64,000 nt of DNA from Mesohalobacter salilacus (GTDB taxonomy: Bacteria > Bacteroidota > Bacteroidia > Flavobacteriales > Flavobacteriaceae), in assembly GCA_003931895.1 (NCBI GenBank), contig RRZV01000092.1, forward strand, positions 1 to 64,000, written 5' to 3'. Shown here piece after piece: positions 9,368 to 17,595 of the stretch. A program made the position numbers and the translations under genes. The notes beneath the pieces are model-generated. The model made no database searches. It saw only the letters and a list, made by a program, of their open reading frames with translations, and was not told the origin of the DNA. The first letter of the stretch is position 1, and every line of letters begins with the position of its first letter.

Positions 9368-9401
9368 AAAAAAAGAGTTGACAATTTATCAACTCTTTTT
9401 T
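9368..9401 (-). terminator. Rho-independent terminator after the OmpW gene
   Basis: A-run, GAGTTGA, loop CAATTTA, TCAACTC, then a T-run. The A/T runs on both sides make it work in either direction. It lies just past the stop of the minus-strand porin gene and ahead of the divergently placed parC start region. Confidence 0.85.
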
Positions 9402-9422
9402 CAATTAAATAATTTTGAGTAA

Positions 9423-10100
9423 CTAAAATTTCATCCCGACACCGAAACCAAAAATATCAGGGTCGATATCTACATCGGCTGGAATTTCAAGACCATCGGC
9501 CAAATTTGAAGCATCGACTGTAACATCGGTGTTAAGAAATAATTTTTTGTAATCTATATTAATGAAGAAACGCTCGCTAATCATCAGGTCAAATCCGCCT
9601 TGAAGAGCAAAACCAACAGCACTGTCATAATCAATACCTTTTACAACTGGTCCTTCGTCTTCACTGTAAAATAAGGTATAGTTGATACCTGCTCCGATGT
9701 AAGGCTTAAACACATCATTGACGTGCAAGTGGTATTGTGCCGTTAAGGTTGGAGGCAAAAGCCACACGCTTCCCAAATCTATATCCGTACTTGTGGGACC
9801 ACCAATAGCAGAAATATCTGAAGCCACAGTCTTAACATCGTGTTCTGCAGTTGCTAAAATTAATTCAGCAGCAAAATTTTTAGTGAAAAAATAAGTAAAA
9901 TCTAACTCTGGAACAAAAGCGGTAGAAATTTGAGCATCTCCTCCAATGACTCCAATTTCAGCAGATTCGTCTGGGGCGATGACCAAACCTCTTAAACGGA
10001 TCTGCCATTTATAGTCTTTCTCAGAATTAGAGTTGTTGTCTTGCGCGTAAACACCACTAAAAGTTAACAAAGCTAATACGATTAAAAAATAAGATTTCAT
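9423..10100 (-). CDS. OmpW-family outer-membrane protein
   Basis: A 225-residue, eight-strand beta-barrel of the OmpW family. I chose the internal ATG that starts MKSYFLIVLALLTFSGVYAQ, a clean signal peptide ending at about residue 20. The longer open frame adds 20 residues with no signal character. Family marks are LLPPTLTAQYHLHVND and KPYIGAGINYTLFYSE, followed by alternating strands and a terminal GVGMKF ending in aromatic F. OmpW proteins form small hydrophobic channels. It is monocistronic with a strong terminator behind it. Confidence 0.9.
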   Translation of the reverse strand: MKSYFLIVLALLTFSGVYAQDNNSNSEKDYKWQIRLRGLVIAPDESAEIGVIGGDAQISTAFVPELDFTYFFTKNFAAELILATAEHDVKTVASDISAIGGPTSTDIDLGSVWLLPPTLTAQYHLHVNDVFKPYIGAGINYTLFYSEDEGPVVKGIDYDSAVGFALQGGFDLMISERFFINIDYKKLFLNTDVTVDASNLADGLEIPADVDIDPDIFGFGVGMKF

Positions 10101-10191
10101 GATTAAAGTTTTTAAATTTAATGCGAAAATAAAATCAACATTAAGCTTAAAATATGACAATAATCAGTTTAACTAACACTTGTTAGTTTTT

Positions 10192-11973
10192 TTATTTTTC
10201 AGTTTGGGTTTGAATATTAATGAGTTTGTGATAAAGCCCTGCTGTATCACTTAAAAGGCTTTCGTGATTTCCCTTTGAGGTGATTTGGCCATTTTGAAGG
10301 ACTAAAATTTGGTCTGCTTTTTTAATGGTTGAAAGTCGATGGGCAATGATGACTGAAGTTCGGTTTTTCATCAACTTATCTAAAGCATCTTGTACCAAAA
10401 CTTCTGATTCTGTATCGAGAGAACTTGTGGCTTCATCTAAAATTAGAATCACAGGATCTTTAAGAACCGCTCTAGCAATGGCTACACGTTGCTTTTGACC
10501 ACCAGAAAGCTGAACTCCGCGTTCGCCAACTTGGGTCTCGTATTGTTCAGGAAAAGACATGATAAAATCATGTGCATTAGCTTGTTTAGCGGCTTTGATT
10601 ATCTCATCAAAACTTGCTTCTGGATTACCGTAGGCAATATTATCTCTGATGCTGCCGCCAAAAAGCAATACCTCCTGCGGTACAATGGCCATTTGCTGTC
10701 TTAATTCATGTAAATCGTATTCTGAAGCAGGCTTTTCATCAAATAATATATGACCACTTTGAGGACTATAAAACCTTAGGATTAAGCTGGCAATTGTTGA
10801 TTTTCCGGCACCACTAGTGCCTACAAAAGCTGTAGATTGTCCTGGTTTTAATTCAAAATTTAAATTCTTTAACACTTGAGCATCGGCGCGAGATGGATAG
10901 GCAAAATTGACAGCATCAAATTTTAAATGACCTTTAATATTTTGTTTTACAGTTTGGTCTTCAAGATCTTCTGGAGTTTCATCAATAATATCTAAGACCC
11001 GTTCTGTAGCGCCAACGGCTTTTTGAATTTGCGCATATTGGAACGGCAAACCACCAATAGAAGCACCGACAAAAATGGTATAAAGTATAAACGTGATCAA
11101 TTGTGATTGGTCAAGCTCTCCGGCATGTTGTAATTTTACCGCATACCATACCAACAGAACAATAGCTCCGAAAATACAAAAAATGATAAAAGAGGAAAAA
11201 GCACCACGAGCTAAACCGCCTTTAATGGCTATAGATTTAATATCGTTAACTGCTGATTTGTATTTTCTAATTTCAAAAAATTCGTTTGTAAATGCCTTGA
11301 CATCTGCAATGGCTTGTAATGTTTCTCCAACTATGCTATTGGCGTCAGCGACTTTGTCTTGGGCTTGTTTGGATAATTTTTTAATGTACCGACCAAACAC
11401 CACCGCTACTAGTGCAAAAACGGGAATAGTAATCAACATTAATAGCGAAAGTTTAACTGAAGTTAAAAACAAAGCGATAATACCACCAATTACAATAATC
11501 ATCTGGCGTAAAAATTCAGCAATTCCTGTTGTAAAGGTATCTTGAATTTGACCAATATCTGCTGCTATTCTACTGTTAAGTTCACTAACACGACGACCAG
11601 AAAAAAAAGACATCGGCATTTTAATCAAGGTATTATAGGCATCTTGCCGAATAGCCGACAACATATTTTCAGTGACATTCACAAACAGGACGACTCTGAA
11701 AAAAGAAAAAATAGCCTGAGCAGTAAATAAAACCAACAACCACATGCCCATAGTATTGATATCTTCAACAGAAAAATCAGCCGTCTTGATTAAATCTCCC
11801 ATTAATTTAGGGAACAATAATGCTGTAACTCCGGTTAGACCTAAGAAAATCATGCCTATGGCTAATTTCCACTTATGCGGTCCGATATAATTAAAAAGTC
11901 GTAGTGAACGCTTTAAGTTAGACTTATTGAGCTTGGTTTTAGGTAAATCAGATTTTGACTTTCGTTTAGGCAT
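10192..11973 (-). CDS. ABC exporter, fused permease and ATPase (MsbA-like)
   Basis: A half-size ABC exporter of 593 residues that should act as a homodimer in the inner membrane. The transmembrane domain (about 35-315, six helices) precedes the nucleotide-binding domain: Walker A GTSGAGKST at 385-393, signature LSGGQKQR at 489-496, Walker B VILILDE at 508-514. Lipid A flippase MsbA and multidrug exporters share this layout, and substrate cannot be told from sequence. It is a single gene with its own upstream region, shared divergently with the mutL cluster. Confidence 0.93.
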   Translation of the reverse strand: MPKRKSKSDLPKTKLNKSNLKRSLRLFNYIGPHKWKLAIGMIFLGLTGVTALLFPKLMGDLIKTADFSVEDINTMGMWLLVLFTAQAIFSFFRVVLFVNVTENMLSAIRQDAYNTLIKMPMSFFSGRRVSELNSRIAADIGQIQDTFTTGIAEFLRQMIIVIGGIIALFLTSVKLSLLMLITIPVFALVAVVFGRYIKKLSKQAQDKVADANSIVGETLQAIADVKAFTNEFFEIRKYKSAVNDIKSIAIKGGLARGAFSSFIIFCIFGAIVLLVWYAVKLQHAGELDQSQLITFILYTIFVGASIGGLPFQYAQIQKAVGATERVLDIIDETPEDLEDQTVKQNIKGHLKFDAVNFAYPSRADAQVLKNLNFELKPGQSTAFVGTSGAGKSTIASLILRFYSPQSGHILFDEKPASEYDLHELRQQMAIVPQEVLLFGGSIRDNIAYGNPEASFDEIIKAAKQANAHDFIMSFPEQYETQVGERGVQLSGGQKQRVAIARAVLKDPVILILDEATSSLDTESEVLVQDALDKLMKNRTSVIIAHRLSTIKKADQILVLQNGQITSKGNHESLLSDTAGLYHKLINIQTQTEK

Positions 11974-12164
11974 TCAAAGTAGTTTCGAAATAGGCTCGCA
12001 AATTTAATTGAAATAAAGGATTTACACCTTAGAAACCTATTAAAAGTATTGCAAAGTTTATCTTTAATCTAAATTTTCATAACATCTAGATGCTTTAAGT
12101 TTTTGCATCTTCTCAATTTTCACTTAAATTTTTATCAATTAAAAAAATCTTCATTGCTTTTTCG

Positions 12165-12172
12165 TATTTTTG
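12165..12172 (+). promoter_or_regulatory. Possible -7 box for the mutL cluster
   Basis: TATTTTTG fits TAnnTTTG and ends 18 bases before the ATG of the small membrane protein gene. No convincing -33 element is present. Confidence 0.35.
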
Positions 12173-12190
12173 AATTATTAAGAAATAAAT

Positions 12191-12487
12191 ATGTTTAAAA
12201 TCAAAACTTTCAAACTGCGTAAAAATGACCGCTACAATTATACCCCAAGATATTATAAGGGTAAAGATGAGGGTAACATTTACGATTTTGATTCGCGTTT
12301 TGCAAAGTTTAAAAACACGCCTAATCAAATAGATTTTGGCTCTCATTGGGCTGATGCTAGAAAAGCCAGTCGAACGCGAGGAAACCGTAGCCTAAATAAA
12401 CGCGTGTTATTGATTGCGACTATTCTTATTCTTATATTTTTGTGGATTATAGATTTTGACTTGTCTATTTTTACACAACAACAATGA
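12191..12487 (+). CDS. Small single-pass membrane protein upstream of mutL
   Basis: A 98-residue protein with a long basic, aromatic N-terminal part (KLRKNDRYNYTPRYYKG) and one C-terminal transmembrane helix (about 70-90, VLLIATILILIFLWII), followed by DFDLSIF. The same small protein precedes mutL in many flavobacteria. Some database entries label such proteins riboflavin synthase beta subunit, but nothing here resembles lumazine or riboflavin synthase. Its last codons overlap the mutL start by four bases (ATGA), so the two are translationally coupled. Function unknown. Confidence 0.82.
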   Translation: MFKIKTFKLRKNDRYNYTPRYYKGKDEGNIYDFDSRFAKFKNTPNQIDFGSHWADARKASRTRGNRSLNKRVLLIATILILIFLWIIDFDLSIFTQQQ

Positions 12488-14325
12488 ACGATAGCATAAA
12501 ATTACTTCCAGACCATGTCGCTAACCAGATTGCAGCGGGCGAAGTTGTGCAACGGCCAGCTTCTGTTGTTAAAGAGTTATTAGAAAATGCTATTGATGCT
12601 GAATCAACATCAATGACTTTAATTGTTAAGGATTCTGGAAAGACGCTAATTCAAGTCATTGATGATGGTAAAGGTATGACAACTACTGATGCAAGAATGG
12701 CGTTTGAGCGTCATGCCACTTCTAAAATTAGTTCTGCAGAAGATTTATTCGATTTACATACAAAAGGATTTCGTGGTGAAGCTTTGGCATCGATTGCGGC
12801 TGTGAGTCACGTTGAACTTAAAACCAAAAGAGCAGAAGAGGAGACAGGTACAAAAATTTTAATTGAAGGCAGTGAAGTTAAAGCTCAAAATCCTTGTGTA
12901 TCACCATCGGGTACATCAATTGGTGTTAAAAATCTATTTTACAATATACCAGCTAGACGCAATTTTTTAAAATCTGACCAAGTTGAGCAACGCCATATAA
13001 TCGACGAATTTCAACGTGTGGCTTTAGCCCATCCTGATGTTGCTTTTAAACTTATTCACAATGGCAATGAGTTATTTCAACTGCCAAAAAATAATGCTCG
13101 TCAACGTATAGTTGGTATTATGGGTAAAAAAATCAACGAAAATCTCGTGCCTCTTCAAGAAGAAACAGACTTAATAAAAATCAGTGGATTTGTTACAAAA
13201 CCTTCTTATGCTAAGCGAAGTCGAGGTGAGCAATTCTTTTTTGTCAACAACCGATTTATTAAGAACTCTTATTTACATCACGCTATTATTCAAGCTTTTG
13301 AAGGCTTATTAAAACCTAAAACTCATCCGTCGTATTTTATTTATTTAGACATTGATCCTAAAAGTATTGATATCAATATACATCCTACAAAAACAGAAAT
13401 TAAGTTTGAAGACGAATATGGTATTTATGCGATTTTGAGAAGTGCCGTTAAACATAGTTTAGGGCAGTTTAATGTGTCACCCGTTTTAGATTTTGACCGA
13501 GATAAAAGTTTAGATACAGATTATCGTACAGAAAAATCAAATGCCAAATTACCTAAAGTTGAAGTGGACAGGAATTTTAATCCCTTTCAAGATCAACCTA
13601 AATCGAGAAAGGCTACTTCTCAATTTCAACATCAGAATCAATATTCAACATGGGAAACCTTGTACTCTGGCTTAACCGAAGACATAGAAAATTCAGAGGA
13701 TTTTCAATTTGAAAGTAAGATACAACCGGATCAGTTGTTTGATGATACTGAACATCAACAGCATACTTTTCAACTGATGCGAAAGTATATTGTATCTTCA
13801 TCTTCTTCAGGGCTCATTCTAGTCAACCAACATCGGGCACACGAACGCATATTATATGAACAATTTTTAAGTCAAATTACGCAAGAGGCAGGACACTCTC
13901 AACAGCTAATGTTTCCCTTGAGTTTAGAATTGTCTTCTGACGAAGTGGACTTACTTGAATCGCTCAGTGAATCTTTAGAATTGACGGGTTTTATGTTTGA
14001 TTTTTCAAAATCTGAAGATGGTGTTGTTAACATTAATGGTATACCGAGTATGTTGATTGAATCTCAAATTTATGAAGTCATAGATGAACTTATAGCCGAT
14101 TTTAAAGCGGGCATTCCAGATTCAGGATTTGATCGCAACAATCGTTTGTCAATGATTATGGCTAAAAACATGGCCATTGCTAATGGTAAATCTTTAAAAA
14201 CAGAAGAGCAACAAGACATCATTAATGCTTTGTTTTCTTGTAAAGAACCCTCGGTTTCGCCTACCAACCAACCCGTTTTTGTTCATATGGATGAAAACGC
14301 CATAGATAAAATATTTAGAACATGA
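12484..14325 (+). CDS. mutL: DNA mismatch repair protein MutL
   Basis: Mismatch-repair coordinator, 613 residues. The N-terminal GHKL ATPase (1-330) is intact: IAAGEVVQRPASVVKELLENAIDA, DDGKGM, RGFRGEALASI-like GFRGEALASI, and SGTSIGVKNLFYNIPARRNFLK. A linker of about 330-420 leads to the C-terminal dimerisation domain. There the endonuclease signature DQHAxxE is NQHRAHE at 448-454, and the usual C-terminal CPHGRP-type motif is replaced by SCKEPSVSPTNQP (585-597). This domain therefore may not nick DNA as typical MutH-independent MutL proteins do. It overlaps both neighbours by four bases. Confidence 0.96.
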   Translation: MNDSIKLLPDHVANQIAAGEVVQRPASVVKELLENAIDAESTSMTLIVKDSGKTLIQVIDDGKGMTTTDARMAFERHATSKISSAEDLFDLHTKGFRGEALASIAAVSHVELKTKRAEEETGTKILIEGSEVKAQNPCVSPSGTSIGVKNLFYNIPARRNFLKSDQVEQRHIIDEFQRVALAHPDVAFKLIHNGNELFQLPKNNARQRIVGIMGKKINENLVPLQEETDLIKISGFVTKPSYAKRSRGEQFFFVNNRFIKNSYLHHAIIQAFEGLLKPKTHPSYFIYLDIDPKSIDINIHPTKTEIKFEDEYGIYAILRSAVKHSLGQFNVSPVLDFDRDKSLDTDYRTEKSNAKLPKVEVDRNFNPFQDQPKSRKATSQFQHQNQYSTWETLYSGLTEDIENSEDFQFESKIQPDQLFDDTEHQQHTFQLMRKYIVSSSSSGLILVNQHRAHERILYEQFLSQITQEAGHSQQLMFPLSLELSSDEVDLLESLSESLELTGFMFDFSKSEDGVVNINGIPSMLIESQIYEVIDELIADFKAGIPDSGFDRNNRLSMIMAKNMAIANGKSLKTEEQQDIINALFSCKEPSVSPTNQPVFVHMDENAIDKIFRT

Positions 14326-15071
14326 ACAGACTAACTGATACGGTAAAAACTTTGCTCATCGCCAATGTGATGTTTTTCTTGGGTTCACAATTTCTCGGCG
14401 AAGTAGCTTATAAGTTTTTTGCCTTGTGGTATCCTGGTAATCCTAATTTTGAATACTGGCAATTGATTACTCACATGTTTATGCACGGCGGATTGACACA
14501 TATTTTGTTCAATATGTTTGCCTTGTATATTTTTGGTAGTGTTCTCGAAATGTATGTGGGACAACAACGCTTTTTGTTTTTGTATTTTTCAGCAGGTTTG
14601 GGTGCTGCTGGACTTCAAATATTATTCAGTTATCTTGGGTTTAGAGAAGCCTATCAATATTATATAGACGCAGGAATTACGCCAAGTCAAATTCAATCGC
14701 TTTTACAGTCGGTTATGGAAACAGGTCAATACAGAACCTATGGAATTTCTAACGAAATTAGTAACCAATTGATTTCTAATTACACCACACCAATGGTTGG
14801 TGCTTCTGGTGCTATATTTGGAGTTTTGGCAGCTTTTGCAGTAATATATCCTAATATGCCGCTTTATATTATTTTTATACCTATTCCGATAAAAGCTAAA
14901 TATTTAATTGGTGGTTATTTTGCTCTAAATGTGATTTCGGCTGTAACGGGAAGTTCATTGGCGGGACCATCAAATACGGCTTATTGGGCGCATATTGGCG
15001 GCGCAGTGATTGGATTTTTGACCATGTGGGTGTGGAAGAAAAATCAGTTTAATCAAAATCGATGGAATTGA
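14322..15071 (+). CDS. Rhomboid intramembrane serine protease (first of two)
   Basis: A 249-residue, six-helix membrane protease. The catalytic dyad is Ser162 in GASG and His224 in AHIGGAVIGF. The N-terminal HMFMHGGLTHILFNMFAL motif is also present. Rhomboids cut single-pass membrane proteins within the bilayer; the substrate is unknown. The gene overlaps mutL by four bases and lies one base from the second rhomboid, so all form one operon. Confidence 0.93.
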   Translation: MNRLTDTVKTLLIANVMFFLGSQFLGEVAYKFFALWYPGNPNFEYWQLITHMFMHGGLTHILFNMFALYIFGSVLEMYVGQQRFLFLYFSAGLGAAGLQILFSYLGFREAYQYYIDAGITPSQIQSLLQSVMETGQYRTYGISNEISNQLISNYTTPMVGASGAIFGVLAAFAVIYPNMPLYIIFIPIPIKAKYLIGGYFALNVISAVTGSSLAGPSNTAYWAHIGGAVIGFLTMWVWKKNQFNQNRWN

Positions 15072-15072
15072 T

Positions 15073-15966
15073 ATGACAACTAAAGAACAAATTATATACA
15101 AGTACAAGACAGCCAATGTTTTAGAAAAACTCATTGGGCTTAATGTCATTATGTTTATTCTGACTTATGTGTTTAGGGCATTGTTTTTTTTAATGAACAT
15201 TCAAACCAACTTCTTTTTAGATTGGTTGGTGTTTCCTAAAGATTTAATGGATTTTGTCTTAAAACCTTGGTCAATTGTAACTTATGCTTTTTTACACGCT
15301 GGATTTTTGCATATTCTGTTTAATATGATTATTCTGTATTTTGGCGGACAGCAATTTTTGACTTTTTATTCTGGTAAAAAGCTACTCAATTATTACATCT
15401 TAGGGGCGATTTTCGGTGCTTTAATATATATGTTGAGTTATAATTTATTTCCAGCATTTGCCGGTATTGGAAAATCTTACTTAATTGGTGCTTCAGCAGC
15501 AGTCATGGCGGTCTTTATAGGTATTGCTACTAAGGTGCCAAATTTGAATGTGAAGTTATTTTTGCTTGGAAATATCAAACTCTGGTGGATTGCAGCGTTT
15601 TTTGTATTGATGGATATTATTCAAATGCCATTTGATAACCCTGGCGGACATTTAGCTCATCTTGGCGGAGCTTTTATAGGCTATTTTTATACTAAACAAT
15701 TAGATAAAGGTAATGATATTGGCAAGTGGATAGAAAATTTAATTGCCGGTTTTCAACAACTTTTTGACTCTAAACCTAAACGAAAGTCAAAATCTAATAT
15801 GAAAACCGTTTACAAAAACAAGAGTTATAAGAAAGCCTCAAAAGCCGAAAAAGATGACAAGCAAAAACGCGTTGATGATATTTTAGACAAAATCAGTCAA
15901 AGTGGTTATGAGAGTTTAACCAAAGAAGAAAAAGATTTTCTCTTCAACGCAGGAAAAGATATCTAA
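15073..15966 (+). CDS. Rhomboid family protease (second of two) with cytoplasmic tail
   Basis: 297 residues. Ser141 lies in GASA, where most rhomboids have GxSG, and His196 is in LAHLGGAFIGYF, so both dyad residues are kept while the oxyanion-side glycine is alanine. The N-terminal FLHAGFLHILFNMIILYF motif is intact. A basic, lysine-rich tail of about 75 residues follows the last helix and ends in a short segment (YESLTKEEKDFLFNAGKD) often seen at the end of flavobacterial rhomboids. It probably arose with its neighbour by gene duplication. Confidence 0.9.
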   Translation: MTTKEQIIYKYKTANVLEKLIGLNVIMFILTYVFRALFFLMNIQTNFFLDWLVFPKDLMDFVLKPWSIVTYAFLHAGFLHILFNMIILYFGGQQFLTFYSGKKLLNYYILGAIFGALIYMLSYNLFPAFAGIGKSYLIGASAAVMAVFIGIATKVPNLNVKLFLLGNIKLWWIAAFFVLMDIIQMPFDNPGGHLAHLGGAFIGYFYTKQLDKGNDIGKWIENLIAGFQQLFDSKPKRKSKSNMKTVYKNKSYKKASKAEKDDKQKRVDDILDKISQSGYESLTKEEKDFLFNAGKDI

Positions 15967-15975
15967 AGTTGTAGC

Positions 15976-16986
15976 ATGAAAAAGCTGAGTTTTGGTTATA
16001 AGATTCTATATATTATCAATATCATTTTTGCAGTGATATTGGCATTATCTTATCTCACCAGCTTTATTTCCCCTGATGTACTTTCGGTTTTCTCTATTAT
16101 TAATTTTAGTATTCCACTGTTGTGGATACTCAATTTTTGTTTCGTTTTAATTTGGTTGCTTAAACTTAAAAAATACTTTATACTCTCATTTTTAGCCATT
16201 GCTTTAGGCTGGTTTCACTTTCAAAATCTATTTGCCTTTTCAGCTTCAGAGGTTAATAATAATGCTGATTTTAAAGTGATGAGTTATAATGTTATGCAAT
16301 TTTACAGTTTAAAAGACAATCATAAATCAACTTATAAGGATATTGAAAGCTTTATAAGTCAAGAAAACCCTTCTATTTTATGTCTCCAAGAATTAAAGTA
16401 TTTTAAAAAGCCAATTTTTAAGGATTTTAAATACAATACTTTAGATACTTCAAACCTTTCTCTTCAGTCTGCAATATACAGTCAGCATCCTATTTTGAAT
16501 TACGCCCGGTTTGACTTTGAAGATTCAGGAAATTCTGCTATATACGCTGATATTGTGATAAAAGGTGATACTATCAGAGTATTTAGTTGCCATTTTCAGT
16601 CACTTAACTTAAAACCCGATTTTCAAGTCATTCAAAAAGAACCTAAAGAAAAATTGATAAAACGTTTAGAAAAAGTATTTCAAAAACAACTCCGTCAGTT
16701 TAACATGCTTAAGGGTGATATTATCAATTCACCATTTCCAGTTGTGTTCTGCGCTGATATGAATAATACAGCTTTATCGTATTTATATCAACAAACCATT
16801 GATTTAAATTTAAAAGATTCATTTTTAGAATCTGGTCAATTTTATGGCAAAACATTTAATTTTGGAGTATTACCAGTTAGGTTAGACATGATATTTATCA
16901 GCGACTCTTTAAACTCTAAAGGCTTTAAAAACTATACAGTTGACTACTCTGATCATTTTCCAGTAATGACTGAAATACAACTATAA
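15976..16986 (+). CDS. Membrane-anchored endonuclease/exonuclease/phosphatase family protein
   Basis: 336 residues. Three hydrophobic helices (about 8-88) tether an EEP domain that would face the periplasm. Domain landmarks are FKVMSYNVMQF (first metal-side Asn), CLQELKYF (catalytic Glu), VFCADMNNT (Asp/Asn pair) and YSDHFPVMTEI (terminal Asp-His). Members cleave phosphodiester bonds in nucleic acids or phospholipids; the substrate here is unknown. It ends tail-to-tail with wbqC, their stop codons overlapping by six bases. Confidence 0.9.
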   Translation: MKKLSFGYKILYIINIIFAVILALSYLTSFISPDVLSVFSIINFSIPLLWILNFCFVLIWLLKLKKYFILSFLAIALGWFHFQNLFAFSASEVNNNADFKVMSYNVMQFYSLKDNHKSTYKDIESFISQENPSILCLQELKYFKKPIFKDFKYNTLDTSNLSLQSAIYSQHPILNYARFDFEDSGNSAIYADIVIKGDTIRVFSCHFQSLNLKPDFQVIQKEPKEKLIKRLEKVFQKQLRQFNMLKGDIINSPFPVVFCADMNNTALSYLYQQTIDLNLKDSFLESGQFYGKTFNFGVLPVRLDMIFISDSLNSKGFKNYTVDYSDHFPVMTEIQL

Positions 16987-17595
16987 GCTCTTTAGATAAC
17001 TTACACTCTCTGGCCCTAAATTGAAAAGCAAATCTAAAATACTCAGGTTTTCAATAAACCCAAACTTATCTTCAAAAACTTGATGATAAGGCTTGATGTC
17101 AAACGGAGTTTTAGTTTTAGCTTCAATAAGAGAGCGTTGATCTTCAATTTCAGTATAATTCTTAAAAAACTCTGACGTCATTTCAAGTTTAATGTCTAAA
17201 TCTAAAAGATCTAAAGTGGTTTTAAAACACTTCAAATTAAATTCAAATAAATTTTCAAACTTTTCTCGAAATAGTGGCTCGATGTCATCTTCAAAAAATT
17301 CAAAATATGGTGAGGTGCGGTAGGCGCTTTCTAAGGACTTGAAATGTAAATCTTGCCATTTAAAATCGTTTTCAATCTGACTTTCACTATACTTTAAACG
17401 TTGTTTTGAACCACTGTGTTTCACAGGAATATTCAACATTAATTTACCATTAGCGCCATAAATGTATTGCCGATTTCTGTAGGATTGTTTTTGGTAATTT
17501 TCAGCAGCTTCAATATAAACTTTATCATAGCTTACAAGCGATTTATAAAGACTAATCGGACCGAAGTATGGTAAACAAAAGACAGCTTGTGGCAT
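16981..17595 (-). CDS. WbqC-like family protein
   Basis: A 204-residue WbqC-like protein, identified from the start MPQAVFCLPYFGPISLYKSLV, the segment INDxFxxQSYRNR-like NYQKQSYRNRQYI, and LMLNIPVKH. Family members occur in polysaccharide loci and in a conserved flavobacterial run after lepB. The biochemical role is not established. It directly abuts lepB (no gap) and is likely cotranscribed with it. Confidence 0.85.
   Translation of the reverse strand: MPQAVFCLPYFGPISLYKSLVSYDKVYIEAAENYQKQSYRNRQYIYGANGKLMLNIPVKHSGSKQRLKYSESQIENDFKWQDLHFKSLESAYRTSPYFEFFEDDIEPLFREKFENLFEFNLKCFKTTLDLLDLDIKLEMTSEFFKNYTEIEDQRSLIEAKTKTPFDIKPYHQVFEDKFGFIENLSILDLLFNLGPESVSYLKSL

Noticed and set aside
10101-10160. 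Upstream extension of the OmpW frame (20 codons).
   Set aside because: It would bury the signal peptide inside the protein; the internal ATG directly before MKSYFLIVLAL is the sensible start.
12191-12487. Labelling the small gene before mutL as riboflavin synthase beta subunit.
   Set aside because: At 98 residues with one transmembrane helix it has none of the lumazine synthase fold or active-site residues.
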